Positions 44,190-51,838 of a stretch of 64,000 nt of DNA are shown here, in pieces. The notes under the pieces were generated by a model. The model worked only from the letters and a program-made list of their open reading frames with translations. It had not been told where the DNA came from and searched no databases. The stretch's first letter is position 1. Every line of letters starts with the position of its first letter. Both the position numbers and the translations under genes were made by a program. The stretch comes from Bradyrhizobium jicamae (GTDB lineage Bacteria > Pseudomonadota > Alphaproteobacteria > Rhizobiales > Xanthobacteraceae): NCBI RefSeq assembly GCF_018130215.1, contig NZ_JAFCKQ010000005.1, forward strand, positions 1 through 64,000, written 5' to 3'.

Positions 44190-44211
44190 CATCGTCTCCT
44201 GTTGATTGCGG

Positions 44212-45354
44212 TCAGGCCATCGCCGGCTCTGCGATCGGCGCGTTCCACGCGTCGTAGCCGTAGACCCAGTCCGGATCGGTCGGGTTCTTGAGCCAGGTGT
44301 TGGTCCGTGAGCTCGATTGCACACGCGAGGTTCTGGGCTTGCGCGTTGCCTCGAAGCGTCGGAATGCGTCGGAGACGCCATCGCGATCAACGCCGGCGAG
44401 GCAGCGCGACAGCACGGCGGCATCCTCGATCGCCATCGCCGCGCCTTGCGCCATGTAGGGCGTCATCGGATGGCAGGCGTCACCGAGCAGCGTGATGTTG
44501 CCGTCGCTCCAGCGTGACAGCGGATCGCGGTCGACCAGCGCCCATTTGTGGACCGACGGGCAGGCCTCGAGCACGTGGCGGACCTGGGGATGGAAGTCTT
44601 CGAACGCCTTGCGCAGTTCGCGCACGTCGCCAGTGGCCGACCATGATTCCACGGTGAATCCCGGCTCCGGCTGGCTCGTGACGAAGTAGACCTCGCTACG
44701 GTCGGGCTTGACGTAATAGATGACGATGTGGCGATCCGGCCCCCACCATTTGGTGCAGTCGTCGATCGGATAGCCGTTGAGCAGCGCCGCAGGGAATACC
44801 GTGCGATAGGCGATACGGCCGGTGAAGTTGGGCTCGTCGCGGCCGAACAGCCGTTCCTTGACGAGGGAATGCACCCCGTCTGCGGCCACGACGGCGTCGA
44901 CCGTCGTGGTGTGCCCGTTGGCGAAGGTCAGCGCGACGGAGCGGTCCGCGCGCTGTTCGATCGCGGCCAGCTTGTGGTCGAGGCGAACGAGGTCTGCCGG
45001 CACCGCGCGGGCGAGCGCCGTATGCAGATCCCCGCGATGCCCGAGGAGATAGGGCGCGCCATAGCGCTCTTCCGCCGAGGCGCCGAACACCATGTCGAAG
45101 CGCACCTCGCCGGTATGGTATTCCTTGTTGTTCCAGGAGCGCGGATAGAAGGCCTCGCGGCGCAGCACCGGCTCCAGACCCCACGCCCGCATCACCTTCA
45201 TGGCGTTGCAGCCGATCTGGATGCCGGCGCCCAGCCGGGTGAAGCGCTGGGCCTGTTCGTACACCGTCACGTCAACCCCCGCGCGGGTCAGCGCCGCGGC
45301 GGAGGCCAGTCCGCCCATGCCAGCACCGATCACTGCCACCGAAAGTCTGCTCAT
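44212..45354 (-). CDS. FAD-dependent aromatic monooxygenase, NicC (6-hydroxynicotinate 3-monooxygenase)-like
   Basis: A 380-residue class A flavoprotein hydroxylase. The Rossmann motif is VAVIGAGMGGLASAAALTRA; GDACHPMTPYMAQGAAMAIE is the second FAD motif. Several stretches closely match, from memory, NicC of Pseudomonas putida: EQAQRFTRLGAGIQIG, CTKWWGPDRHIVIYY and NTWLKNPTDPDWVYGYDAW. It would hydroxylate and perhaps decarboxylate an aromatic or pyridine carboxylate using NADH. Salicylate-type hydroxylase is an alternative. It heads the decarboxylase-hydrolase operon and is divergent from dctA-like and lysR genes. Confidence 0.85.
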   Translation of the reverse strand: MSRLSVAVIGAGMGGLASAAALTRAGVDVTVYEQAQRFTRLGAGIQIGCNAMKVMRAWGLEPVLRREAFYPRSWNNKEYHTGEVRFDMVFGASAEERYGAPYLLGHRGDLHTALARAVPADLVRLDHKLAAIEQRADRSVALTFANGHTTTVDAVVAADGVHSLVKERLFGRDEPNFTGRIAYRTVFPAALLNGYPIDDCTKWWGPDRHIVIYYVKPDRSEVYFVTSQPEPGFTVESWSATGDVRELRKAFEDFHPQVRHVLEACPSVHKWALVDRDPLSRWSDGNITLLGDACHPMTPYMAQGAAMAIEDAAVLSRCLAGVDRDGVSDAFRRFEATRKPRTSRVQSSSRTNTWLKNPTDPDWVYGYDAWNAPIAEPAMA

Positions 45355-45678
45355 TGTCGCTCCTCGTCGCTTGCGCCGGCTGACGACCGGCTTCCCTGCC
45401 TTTGTCGTTCAAAGCCGGACGTGCCCGCAAACGAGTAATGCTGACGGAGCGTGACGTGGGCTCACGCGCGCCCGGCGCGACCAGCGAGGGGCGCCCGCGC
45501 CAGCATCGCAGCGGGATCGGACAGTCGTCGGGCCTGTGAGCTGAGGTCACGCTGCCCGAGCTTAACTCGTTTGCGCTTCTCGCGATCGCCCGCCAACGTT
45601 CCGGCGCTGCTGCTTCGGCGTGTCTGCAGACGATGCTTCCCGCGCGGCCAACATCAGAACTTCAGAGGATCGACGCCC

Positions 45679-46995
45679 ATGTCCACGATCACCAATGACG
45701 GCGCCACCCGTCTCGAGGCTGCGGCGACGCCCTGGCACGCGCGTCTCTACGTGCAGGTGCTGATCGGCATCGTGCTGGGCGCGCTCGTGGGCTACCTCTG
45801 GCCGGAGGTCGGCGCCGCACTGAAGCCACTCGGCGACGCCCTGATCAAGATGATCAAGATGGCGATCGCACCGATCGTCTTCCTCACAGTGGTGCACGGC
45901 ATTGCGAGCCTTGGTGACATGCGCAAGGCCGGGCGCATCGGGCTGAAGACCCTGATCTATTTCGAGGTCGCGACCACTGCGGCGCTGATCCTCGGCCTGG
46001 TCATCATCAATCTGGCGCGCCCCGGCGCCGGCATGCACGTATCGCCGGACTCGCTCGATTCCCGCCTTGTCGCCTCCTACGTCACACAGTCGCATGACCA
46101 GTCCGTCGTCGGCTTTCTGATGAACGTGATCCCGGCGACCGTCGGCAGCGCGTTCACCAGCGGCGACACGCTGCAAGTACTCTTCTTCGCCGTGCTGTTC
46201 GGGATCGCCCTGCAGCGCTTTGGCGAGAACGGGAAGCCTGTGCTGCGGGCGATCGAGAAACTCTCGAAGATCCTCTTCATCCTGATCGGCATGATCATGC
46301 GGATCGCCCCGATCGGCGCGTTCGGCGCCATGGCCTTCACCATCGGCAAATATGGTGCCGGCTCGATCGTCGCGCTGTCGCATTTCATGCTCGTCTTCTA
46401 CCTCACGTGCCTGCTGTTCGTGATCGTCGGGCTTGGCATCGTGTCGCGCCTCGCGGGCTTCAGCATCTTCAAGCTGATCCGCTATCTCCGGGAAGAGCTG
46501 CTGCTGGTGTTCGGATTGTCGGGTTCGGAATCGGTGATGCCGCGCTTCATCGACAAGATGAAGGCTGCCGGCTGTGCGGAATCCACCGTCGGCCTCGTGA
46601 TCCCGACCGGCTACACTTTCAATCTCGACGGCACCTGCATCTACCTGACCATGGCCGGCGTATTTCTCGCACAGGCTACCGACACGCCAATGTCGCTCGT
46701 CCAGCAGATCGGTCTCGTCGTGGTCTGCCTGTTGACGTCGAAGGGCGCAGCCGCCGTGCCGGGCAGCGGATTCATCGTGCTTGCCGCCACGCTGGGCTCG
46801 ATCGGCCATGTTCCCGTGGCGAGCATCGCGCTGCTGCTCGGTGTCGACCGCTTCATGTCCGAGGCGCGTGCGCTAACCAACTTCATCGGCACGGCGGTCG
46901 CGACCGTCGTGGTGTCGCGCTGGGAGGGCGACCTCGACCGCACACAATTCGCCCGTGCTCTCGACAATCCCGACGCCTTCACGGTATCGTCCTGA
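45679..46995 (+). CDS. C4-dicarboxylate/aromatic acid:cation symporter, DctA-like (DAACS family)
   Basis: A 438-residue symporter, started at the ATG at 45679 (GAGGA nine bases upstream) rather than the longer frame from 45451. It has the family features: about eight helices, the serine-rich loop as GLSGSESVMPRFIDKMKAAG, and IPTGYTFNLDGTCIYLTMAG. It takes up succinate, fumarate, malate or related acids. Its position between a catabolic operon and a LysR regulator suggests that it imports a pathway substrate or that the set is co-regulated. Confidence 0.92.
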   Translation: MSTITNDGATRLEAAATPWHARLYVQVLIGIVLGALVGYLWPEVGAALKPLGDALIKMIKMAIAPIVFLTVVHGIASLGDMRKAGRIGLKTLIYFEVATTAALILGLVIINLARPGAGMHVSPDSLDSRLVASYVTQSHDQSVVGFLMNVIPATVGSAFTSGDTLQVLFFAVLFGIALQRFGENGKPVLRAIEKLSKILFILIGMIMRIAPIGAFGAMAFTIGKYGAGSIVALSHFMLVFYLTCLLFVIVGLGIVSRLAGFSIFKLIRYLREELLLVFGLSGSESVMPRFIDKMKAAGCAESTVGLVIPTGYTFNLDGTCIYLTMAGVFLAQATDTPMSLVQQIGLVVVCLLTSKGAAAVPGSGFIVLAATLGSIGHVPVASIALLLGVDRFMSEARALTNFIGTAVATVVVSRWEGDLDRTQFARALDNPDAFTVSS

Positions 46996-47019
46996 CCCTT
47001 CCGGAGACGCGACACGACC

Positions 47020-47949
47020 ATGAGAAAGTTGCCACCGCTCAACGCGGTGCGAACATTCGAAGCGGCCGCGCGGCATGTGAGTTTCACCAAGGCCGCTGAA
47101 GAGCTGCTCGTCACCCATGGCGCAGTGAGCCGCCAGGTCGCGCTGCTCGAGGAGTGGTTCGGCGTCAAGCTGTTCCGTCGCGCTCCCTCGCAGCTGACGC
47201 TGACCGCCGCCGGGCAAATCTACTATCGCGAGGTCACGGCGATCCTCGATCGTCTTGCACTCGCCTCCATGGACATGAAGCAGTACGGCTCGCCGTCGGT
47301 GCTACGCGTCAGCGCGCCGCCGACCTTCGCGATGCGCTGGCTGATCCGCCGCATCTCGTCGTTCCAGCGCATGCGGCCCGATGCCGAACTGCGGCTGCTC
47401 ACCTCGATCGGACCGCTGAACGTCAACGACCGCTCGTTCGACGTCGCGATCCGGGGCAATGTCGGCGAGCCGGTCGGCTGGATGTCGCAGCCCTTCATGA
47501 CCGAGCTGATTGCGCCGGTCTGTCATGTCGACCTGCTGACACGCGGGCGGCTCGCAACCCCCGACGACCTGCGGCATCACACCCTCATCACCTACCTGAC
47601 CGAGCCGTACGACTGGCCGCGCTGGCTCGCCCAGGCCGGTGGCGAGATGAGTGCAGATCAGGAGACGCTGCGGTTCGAGCAGATGTTCTTCGCGCTGCAG
47701 GCGACGCTGGAGCGCATGGGCATCGGGTTGTTTCCACTGTTCCTTGTGATCGACGAGCTCATGGCCGGCCAGCTTTGCCTGCCGTTCGGCGATCTCGGCC
47801 TGCGCAAGCGCGAATACCGTTCATTTTATCTCTCCGACAACGAAAGCGCCGCGACCATCGCCGACTTCACCGCCTGGCTCGCCGACGCCGGCCGCGAGAC
47901 CGAGCAATTCATGTTGGACTGGGCCACTTCGAAGGGCTGGACCTTCTAG
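47020..47949 (+). CDS. LysR-family transcriptional regulator (GcvA-like)
   Basis: A 309-residue regulator. Residues about 1-62 form the winged helix-turn-helix (LPPLNAVRTFEAAARHVSFT, then KAAEELLVTHGAVSRQVALL), matching the GcvA subgroup. The rest is the type 2 binding-protein effector domain. It starts 25 bases after the symporter stop on the same strand, and probably controls that gene and the divergent monooxygenase operon. The effector is likely a substrate of the pathway. A terminator hairpin follows. Confidence 0.9.
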   Translation: MRKLPPLNAVRTFEAAARHVSFTKAAEELLVTHGAVSRQVALLEEWFGVKLFRRAPSQLTLTAAGQIYYREVTAILDRLALASMDMKQYGSPSVLRVSAPPTFAMRWLIRRISSFQRMRPDAELRLLTSIGPLNVNDRSFDVAIRGNVGEPVGWMSQPFMTELIAPVCHVDLLTRGRLATPDDLRHHTLITYLTEPYDWPRWLAQAGGEMSADQETLRFEQMFFALQATLERMGIGLFPLFLVIDELMAGQLCLPFGDLGLRKREYRSFYLSDNESAATIADFTAWLADAGRETEQFMLDWATSKGWTF

Positions 47950-48039
47950 GTTCGGGCGGCCAACCCGTCGCCTATTGGCAGACGCGCCGCGTCGCGGTCA
48001 TCAAATCCCGATCGACCCGACGGCGCGCCCAAAATAGAG

Positions 48040-48071
48040 CGACCCGGCTGGGGGGCATCCCGGCCGGGTCG
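48040..48071 (+). terminator. Terminator-like hairpin after the LysR gene
   Basis: CGACCCGGC (48040-48048) and GCCGGGTCG (48063-48071) are perfect nine-base arms around a 14-base loop rich in G. It stands 91 bases after the LysR stop. Confidence 0.55.
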
Positions 48072-48103
48072 TCGGAGGTCTCACTTGGGAGGTTTGGAAA
48101 CCG

Positions 48104-48214
48104 ATGACTACTGATGTAACGGGCAAGTCTTTCCAGGTGATGTCGTGCTCTGTTTCAATTGTTTCGTCGCCTGATGTTTTTGGCTTCGCGTACGATTGGC
48201 CTGGATTGCTATAA
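48104..48214 (+). CDS. Possible small peptide (36 aa), uncertain
   Basis: A frame ATG 48104 to TAA 48212-48214, with GGGAGG about ten bases upstream (48088-48093). The peptide begins MTTDVTGKSFQVMSCSVSIV and ends FAYDWPGLL. The region is AT-richer than its neighbours. It contains one copy of the 15-base motif AATTGTTTCGTCGCC found again upstream of the ECF sigma gene, so the stretch may be regulatory instead. The convergent ECF sigma gene ends 31 bases beyond its stop. I give low weight to it as a gene. Confidence 0.25.
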   Translation: MTTDVTGKSFQVMSCSVSIVSSPDVFGFAYDWPGLL

Positions 48215-48244
48215 TTCTGATCAAGACATTGAAATTACTGTAGT

Positions 48245-48856
48245 TTACGCAGCGACGCTGTCCACGCCGGCGCCCTTGAGGAGGTCGGCGAGCTGCTTGC
48301 GGGCATAGAACATGCGGGTCTTAACCGTGCTCTGCGGAATGCCGATGATCAGCCCGGCCTCTTCGACCGACTTCTCGTGGTAGTAGACGAGGTTGATGAT
48401 CTCGCGGTGCGCCGGCGACAGTTTGGCGACGCAGGCGCGCAGGATCTCGCTGGTGGTGGCGCGGTCCAGCGAAGCTTCCGGCGTATCGGCGCCGTCGGCG
48501 ATCTCCAGCACGTCCTCCTGGTCGATATCCTCGTGCTTGCGCTGGCGCAGCGCGGTCAGCGCCTTGAAGCGGGCGATCGACAGCAGCCAGGTCGACACCT
48601 GCGACCGACCCTCAAACTGGGCGGCGGTCCGCCAGACGTCCAGGAACACCTGGCTGACCAGATCTTCCGCCATGGTGGTGTCGCGCACCATGCGCAGCAC
48701 GAAACGGTAGACCCTGACGTTATGGCGGGCATAAAGAGTGTGCATCGCGGTACGGTCACCCGTCGCGATACTCCCGAGCAGCATTTCATCCGAGGTCGCG
48801 CGGGCAGCGGCAATGTGCTTTTTGGCTGCGGCGTTGATGGCGATGACGTTCGGCAT
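48245..48856 (-). CDS. ECF-type RNA polymerase sigma factor
   Basis: A 203-residue sigma-70 family protein with only regions 2 and 4. Region 2 includes TLYARHNVRVYRFVLRMVRD and AEDLVSQVFLDVWRTAAQF; region 4 is LSPAHREIINLVYYHEKSVE with the helix-turn-helix EEAGLIIGIPQSTVKTRMFY. It redirects RNA polymerase in response to a stress or envelope signal. No anti-sigma gene is adjacent on either side. Copies of GTTTCGT upstream and downstream may be part of its own control. Confidence 0.92.
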   Translation of the reverse strand: MPNVIAINAAAKKHIAAARATSDEMLLGSIATGDRTAMHTLYARHNVRVYRFVLRMVRDTTMAEDLVSQVFLDVWRTAAQFEGRSQVSTWLLSIARFKALTALRQRKHEDIDQEDVLEIADGADTPEASLDRATTSEILRACVAKLSPAHREIINLVYYHEKSVEEAGLIIGIPQSTVKTRMFYARKQLADLLKGAGVDSVAA

Positions 48857-48885
48857 GACGGGCTCCCAGTTCGCCGTTCGGCGGC

Positions 48886-48996
48886 GTTTCGTTAGGAGAA
48901 TTGTTAGTTAGCCCCCGTTTCCGGATGTCTGCGCGAAAAGGGGAAAATGGTTTCGTGACCGGGCGAATTGTTTCGTCGCCCGCTCTGCGACGAAAC
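48886..48996. promoter_or_regulatory. Repeated GTTTCGT motifs upstream of the ECF sigma gene
   Basis: GTTTCGT occurs at 48886-48892, 48950-48956 and 48970-48976, and its complement ACGAAAC at 48990-48996. Two copies are exactly 20 bases apart, about two helical turns. The copy at 48970 is within a 15-base block AATTGTTTCGTCGCC (48966-48980) that recurs at 48157-48171, on the other side of the sigma gene. The rest of 48857-49157 holds only a family B repeat (49093-49150). Confidence 0.45.
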
Positions 48997-49092
48997 ATTC
49001 AGGGAAAAAAATCCAATAATTTCAATATGCGGAAATTTTGAATTGCCTTATTCGCCCTGCTTGGAACCAATCCGGCCGTGGCTTTTTGCGCT

Positions 49093-49150
49093 GGGTTTTG
49101 ACGCGCCTTCCTGACGCGAACCGGTATCCACTTCCCTCGAAAGCACTGCA
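49093..49150. repeat. Dispersed repeat, family B
   Basis: GGGTTTTGACGCGCCTTCCT (from 49093) through GACGCGAACCGGTATCCACT and TCCCTCGAAAGCACT matches, in the same sense as 20331-20390 and inverted relative to 61701-61757, the GTTTTGACGCG...CTCGAAAACGCT element. It sits just beyond the 3' end of the acyltransferase gene. Confidence 0.7.
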
Positions 49151-49157
49151 GCAAGAC

Positions 49158-50225
49158 CTATTCCGCCGCCTGCAGCTTGGGCGCTGCCTTTTTCGGGGCA
49201 ATCCAGAATGCGTCAGGCCGTTCGAACAGGAAACTGGCCTGAGCCGCCAGCGCCAGCCGCCAGATCAGCAACGAACCGGCGACACCGATTGCGGTCACGA
49301 GCAGCGAAACCAGACCGATGTCGTGGATCACGTCCAGCCGCAGCAGGATGGTCCGCGCCGCGGCCATCGGCAGGAAAAACGCCAGATAGATCACGATCGA
49401 ATGCTCGCCGCAGAAGCGCAGAAAGTTGAGCCAATGCGCGCGAGCCAGCAGCGTGCCGATCACGATGATCGCGCAGGCGCCGGCAAGGCCGAGCGCCAGC
49501 GAGATGATCGGCCACTCGCTCACCTCAAGCGAGACCAGGCCGCCATTCACCATCGCCCACAGCCCGAGTCCGACCAGCGCCAGCAGCGGCCGCGCCCGCG
49601 CGCGGTCGGACAGCGCAAAGATGTAGTCGGCGAGGATGTAGCCGGTGAAGAAATACACGAAGCGCGCGCAGAACTCGTCGATCGCGGTCCAGCCGGTGGC
49701 AACATGCATCGTCTCGAGCGTGGCTGCGAACAGCCAGATGACGACGGGGTGAAGGTTGCGTGTCAGTTTCGTGAAGACAAAGAATATCGGCAACAGGTAG
49801 ATGAACCACAACGTGCCGAACGGCTCGATGAAGGATTCGAGATAAAGCAGTCCGACCTCGCTCCAACTCGATTCAGCGGCCAGCGACGGCGCCTTGAAGC
49901 CGAACTGGATCGTCACCCACAGCAGATAGAAATACGTGAAGTGCACCACCTTGCGGTCGAGATAGGTGCGCCAGTCGCGGTCGATCACGACCGAGAGGAA
50001 GAGACCGGAAATCAGGAAGAAATCCGGCATCCGGAACGGCCTTGCGAACATCACGACGTAATGCATGAAGCCGGTCTGGTCGACGGCCTTCTCGACGCCA
50101 AGCACCGAATGCATCATCACGACCATGACGATGCAGATGCCCTTGGCATAGTCGACCCAGTCGACGCGCGCGCTTGTGTTCCCGGGGGAACGATCTGTCA
50201 GGGCTGGTGTGCCGTTTGCGGTCAT
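49158..50225 (-). CDS. Membrane acyltransferase family protein (acyltransferase 3 / OpgC-like)
   Basis: A 355-residue protein with about ten membrane helices, of the acyltransferase 3 family. The N-terminal block DWVDYAKGICIVMVVMMHSV contains the conserved RxxxxD(YA)KG...H pattern with the active histidine, and RPFRMPDFFLISGLFLS follows. Such enzymes acylate extracytoplasmic sugars such as exopolysaccharides, glucans or Nod factors. The divergent UDP-glucose dehydrogenase gene suggests a surface polysaccharide context. The acceptor is unknown. Confidence 0.85.
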   Translation of the reverse strand: MTANGTPALTDRSPGNTSARVDWVDYAKGICIVMVVMMHSVLGVEKAVDQTGFMHYVVMFARPFRMPDFFLISGLFLSVVIDRDWRTYLDRKVVHFTYFYLLWVTIQFGFKAPSLAAESSWSEVGLLYLESFIEPFGTLWFIYLLPIFFVFTKLTRNLHPVVIWLFAATLETMHVATGWTAIDEFCARFVYFFTGYILADYIFALSDRARARPLLALVGLGLWAMVNGGLVSLEVSEWPIISLALGLAGACAIIVIGTLLARAHWLNFLRFCGEHSIVIYLAFFLPMAAARTILLRLDVIHDIGLVSLLVTAIGVAGSLLIWRLALAAQASFLFERPDAFWIAPKKAAPKLQAAE

Positions 50226-50403
50226 CTTTGTCCTGTTTCGGCCGGATCGGGTGCATCATCGGCCGGATCGGTTGCTTTCTCCTTTATTCATACAAATGAC
50301 ATGCCGCGGCGGACGCGCTTTTCCACGTTTCCCTTGGCCGGCAAATGTTCTAAGAGGCGCACGAATCCCGGGGATCATTAACCATCAGGAAGCGGGTTGT
50401 TTC

Positions 50404-51723
50404 ATGCGGATTGCCATGATTGGCACGGGTTATGTGGGGCTGGTGTCGGGCGCCTGCTTTTCGGATTTCGGTCACCACGTGACCTGCGTGGACAAGGATG
50501 CCGGCAAGATCGCCGCGCTGCATCGTGGTGAGATCCCGATCTTCGAGCCCGGTCTCGATGCGCTGGTCGCGTCCAACGTGAAGGCCAAGCGGCTTGAATT
50601 CACCACCGATCTGGCCGCACCGGTCGCGCAGGCCGATGCGGTGTTCATCGCGGTCGGCACGCCGTCGCGGCGTGGCGACGGCCATGCCGACCTCACCTAT
50701 GTCTATGGCGCCGCGCGCGAGATCGCCGCGGCCCTCAAGGGCTTCACCGTCGTCGTCACCAAGTCGACCGTACCGGTCGGCACCGGCGACGAGGTCGAAC
50801 GGTTGATCCACGAGACCAATCCCGCGGCCGACGTCGTGGTCGCCTCCAATCCGGAATTCCTGCGCGAGGGCGCGGCGATCCGCGACTTCAAATTCCCCGA
50901 CCGCATCGTGGTCGGCACGTCTGATGAGCGCGGGCGCAAGGTGCTTGGCGATATCTATCGGCCGCTGTCGCTCAACCAGGCGCCGTTGATGTACACCGCG
51001 CGGCGCACCGCCGAGCTGATCAAATACGCCGCCAACGCCTTCCTCGCGACCAAGATCACCTTCATCAACGAGATCGCGGATTTGTCGGAAAAGGTCGGCG
51101 CCGACGTGCAGGAGGTTGCGCGCGGCATCGGCCTCGACAACCGCATCGGCTCGAAATTCCTTCATGCCGGGCCGGGCTTCGGCGGCTCCTGCTTTCCGAA
51201 GGACACCCGCGCGCTGATCAAGATCGCGCAGGACTATGACGTGCAGCTTCGCGTCGTCGAGGCGGTGCTCGGCGTCAACGACAACCGCAAGCGCGCGATG
51301 GCGCGCAAGGTCGCGAGCCTCTCCGGCGGCAACCTGCGCGGCAAGACCATCGCGGTGCTCGGCCTGACCTTCAAGCCCGACACCGACGACATGCGCGAGG
51401 CGCCGTCGATCCCGCTGATCACCGGCCTGCTCGACCTGGGCGCCAGGGTGCGCGCGCATGATCCGGTCGGCATGGAGCAGGCCCGCAAGGAGCTGCCCGA
51501 CATCGAGTATTGCGACGATCCGTATGCCTGCGTGAAGGGCGCGGACGCCATGGTCGTGGTCACCGAATGGGTGCAGTACCGTACGCTCGACCTCGAGCGG
51601 CTGAAGGCGGAGCTGAAGCAGCCGGTCGTGATCGACCTGCGCAACATCTACCGTCCCGAGGACATGGTCGCACACGGCTTTGCCTATGAGAGCGTCGGCC
51701 GCCCGCCGCTGCAGCGGACGTAG
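50404..51723 (+). CDS. ugd: UDP-glucose 6-dehydrogenase
   Basis: A 439-residue cytosolic enzyme that oxidises UDP-glucose to UDP-glucuronate with NAD. The ATG at 50404 is the family start (MRIAMIGTGYVGLVSGACFS); the longer frame from 50176 is not conserved. The NAD loop is G7-T-G9-Y-V-G12, the catalytic cysteine is C263 in GFGGSCFPKDTRAL, and VLGLTFKPDTDDMREAPS marks the C-terminal domain. UDP-glucuronate feeds capsule, exopolysaccharide or lipopolysaccharide synthesis. It is monocistronic and ends before a palindromic repeat. Confidence 0.96.
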   Translation: MRIAMIGTGYVGLVSGACFSDFGHHVTCVDKDAGKIAALHRGEIPIFEPGLDALVASNVKAKRLEFTTDLAAPVAQADAVFIAVGTPSRRGDGHADLTYVYGAAREIAAALKGFTVVVTKSTVPVGTGDEVERLIHETNPAADVVVASNPEFLREGAAIRDFKFPDRIVVGTSDERGRKVLGDIYRPLSLNQAPLMYTARRTAELIKYAANAFLATKITFINEIADLSEKVGADVQEVARGIGLDNRIGSKFLHAGPGFGGSCFPKDTRALIKIAQDYDVQLRVVEAVLGVNDNRKRAMARKVASLSGGNLRGKTIAVLGLTFKPDTDDMREAPSIPLITGLLDLGARVRAHDPVGMEQARKELPDIEYCDDPYACVKGADAMVVVTEWVQYRTLDLERLKAELKQPVVIDLRNIYRPEDMVAHGFAYESVGRPPLQRT

Positions 51724-51732
51724 CCCCGATAC

Positions 51733-51832
51733 CGCTGTCATACCCCGCGAAGGCGGGGTATCCGGTACTCCCGGTCTTTGCAACCGGACGTGACGGTGCT
51801 TACTGGATCACCCGCTTTCGCCGGGTGATGAC
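51733..51832. repeat. Dispersed palindromic repeat, family C
   Basis: GCTGTCATACCCCGCGAAGG opens the element; TACCCCGC (51741-51748) and GCGGGGTA (51753-51760) pair around GAAG, and a second inverted pair ATCACCCG and CGGGTGAT follows near the right end. Another copy lies at 58311-58416. It fills the gap between ugd and the helicase gene. Confidence 0.7.
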
Positions 51833-51838
51833 GGATCA

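Noticed and set aside
42932..45354. Complete nicotinate degradation cluster
   Set aside because: Only a NicC-like protein is convincing; nicE, nicF and nicX homologues are not present in the window.
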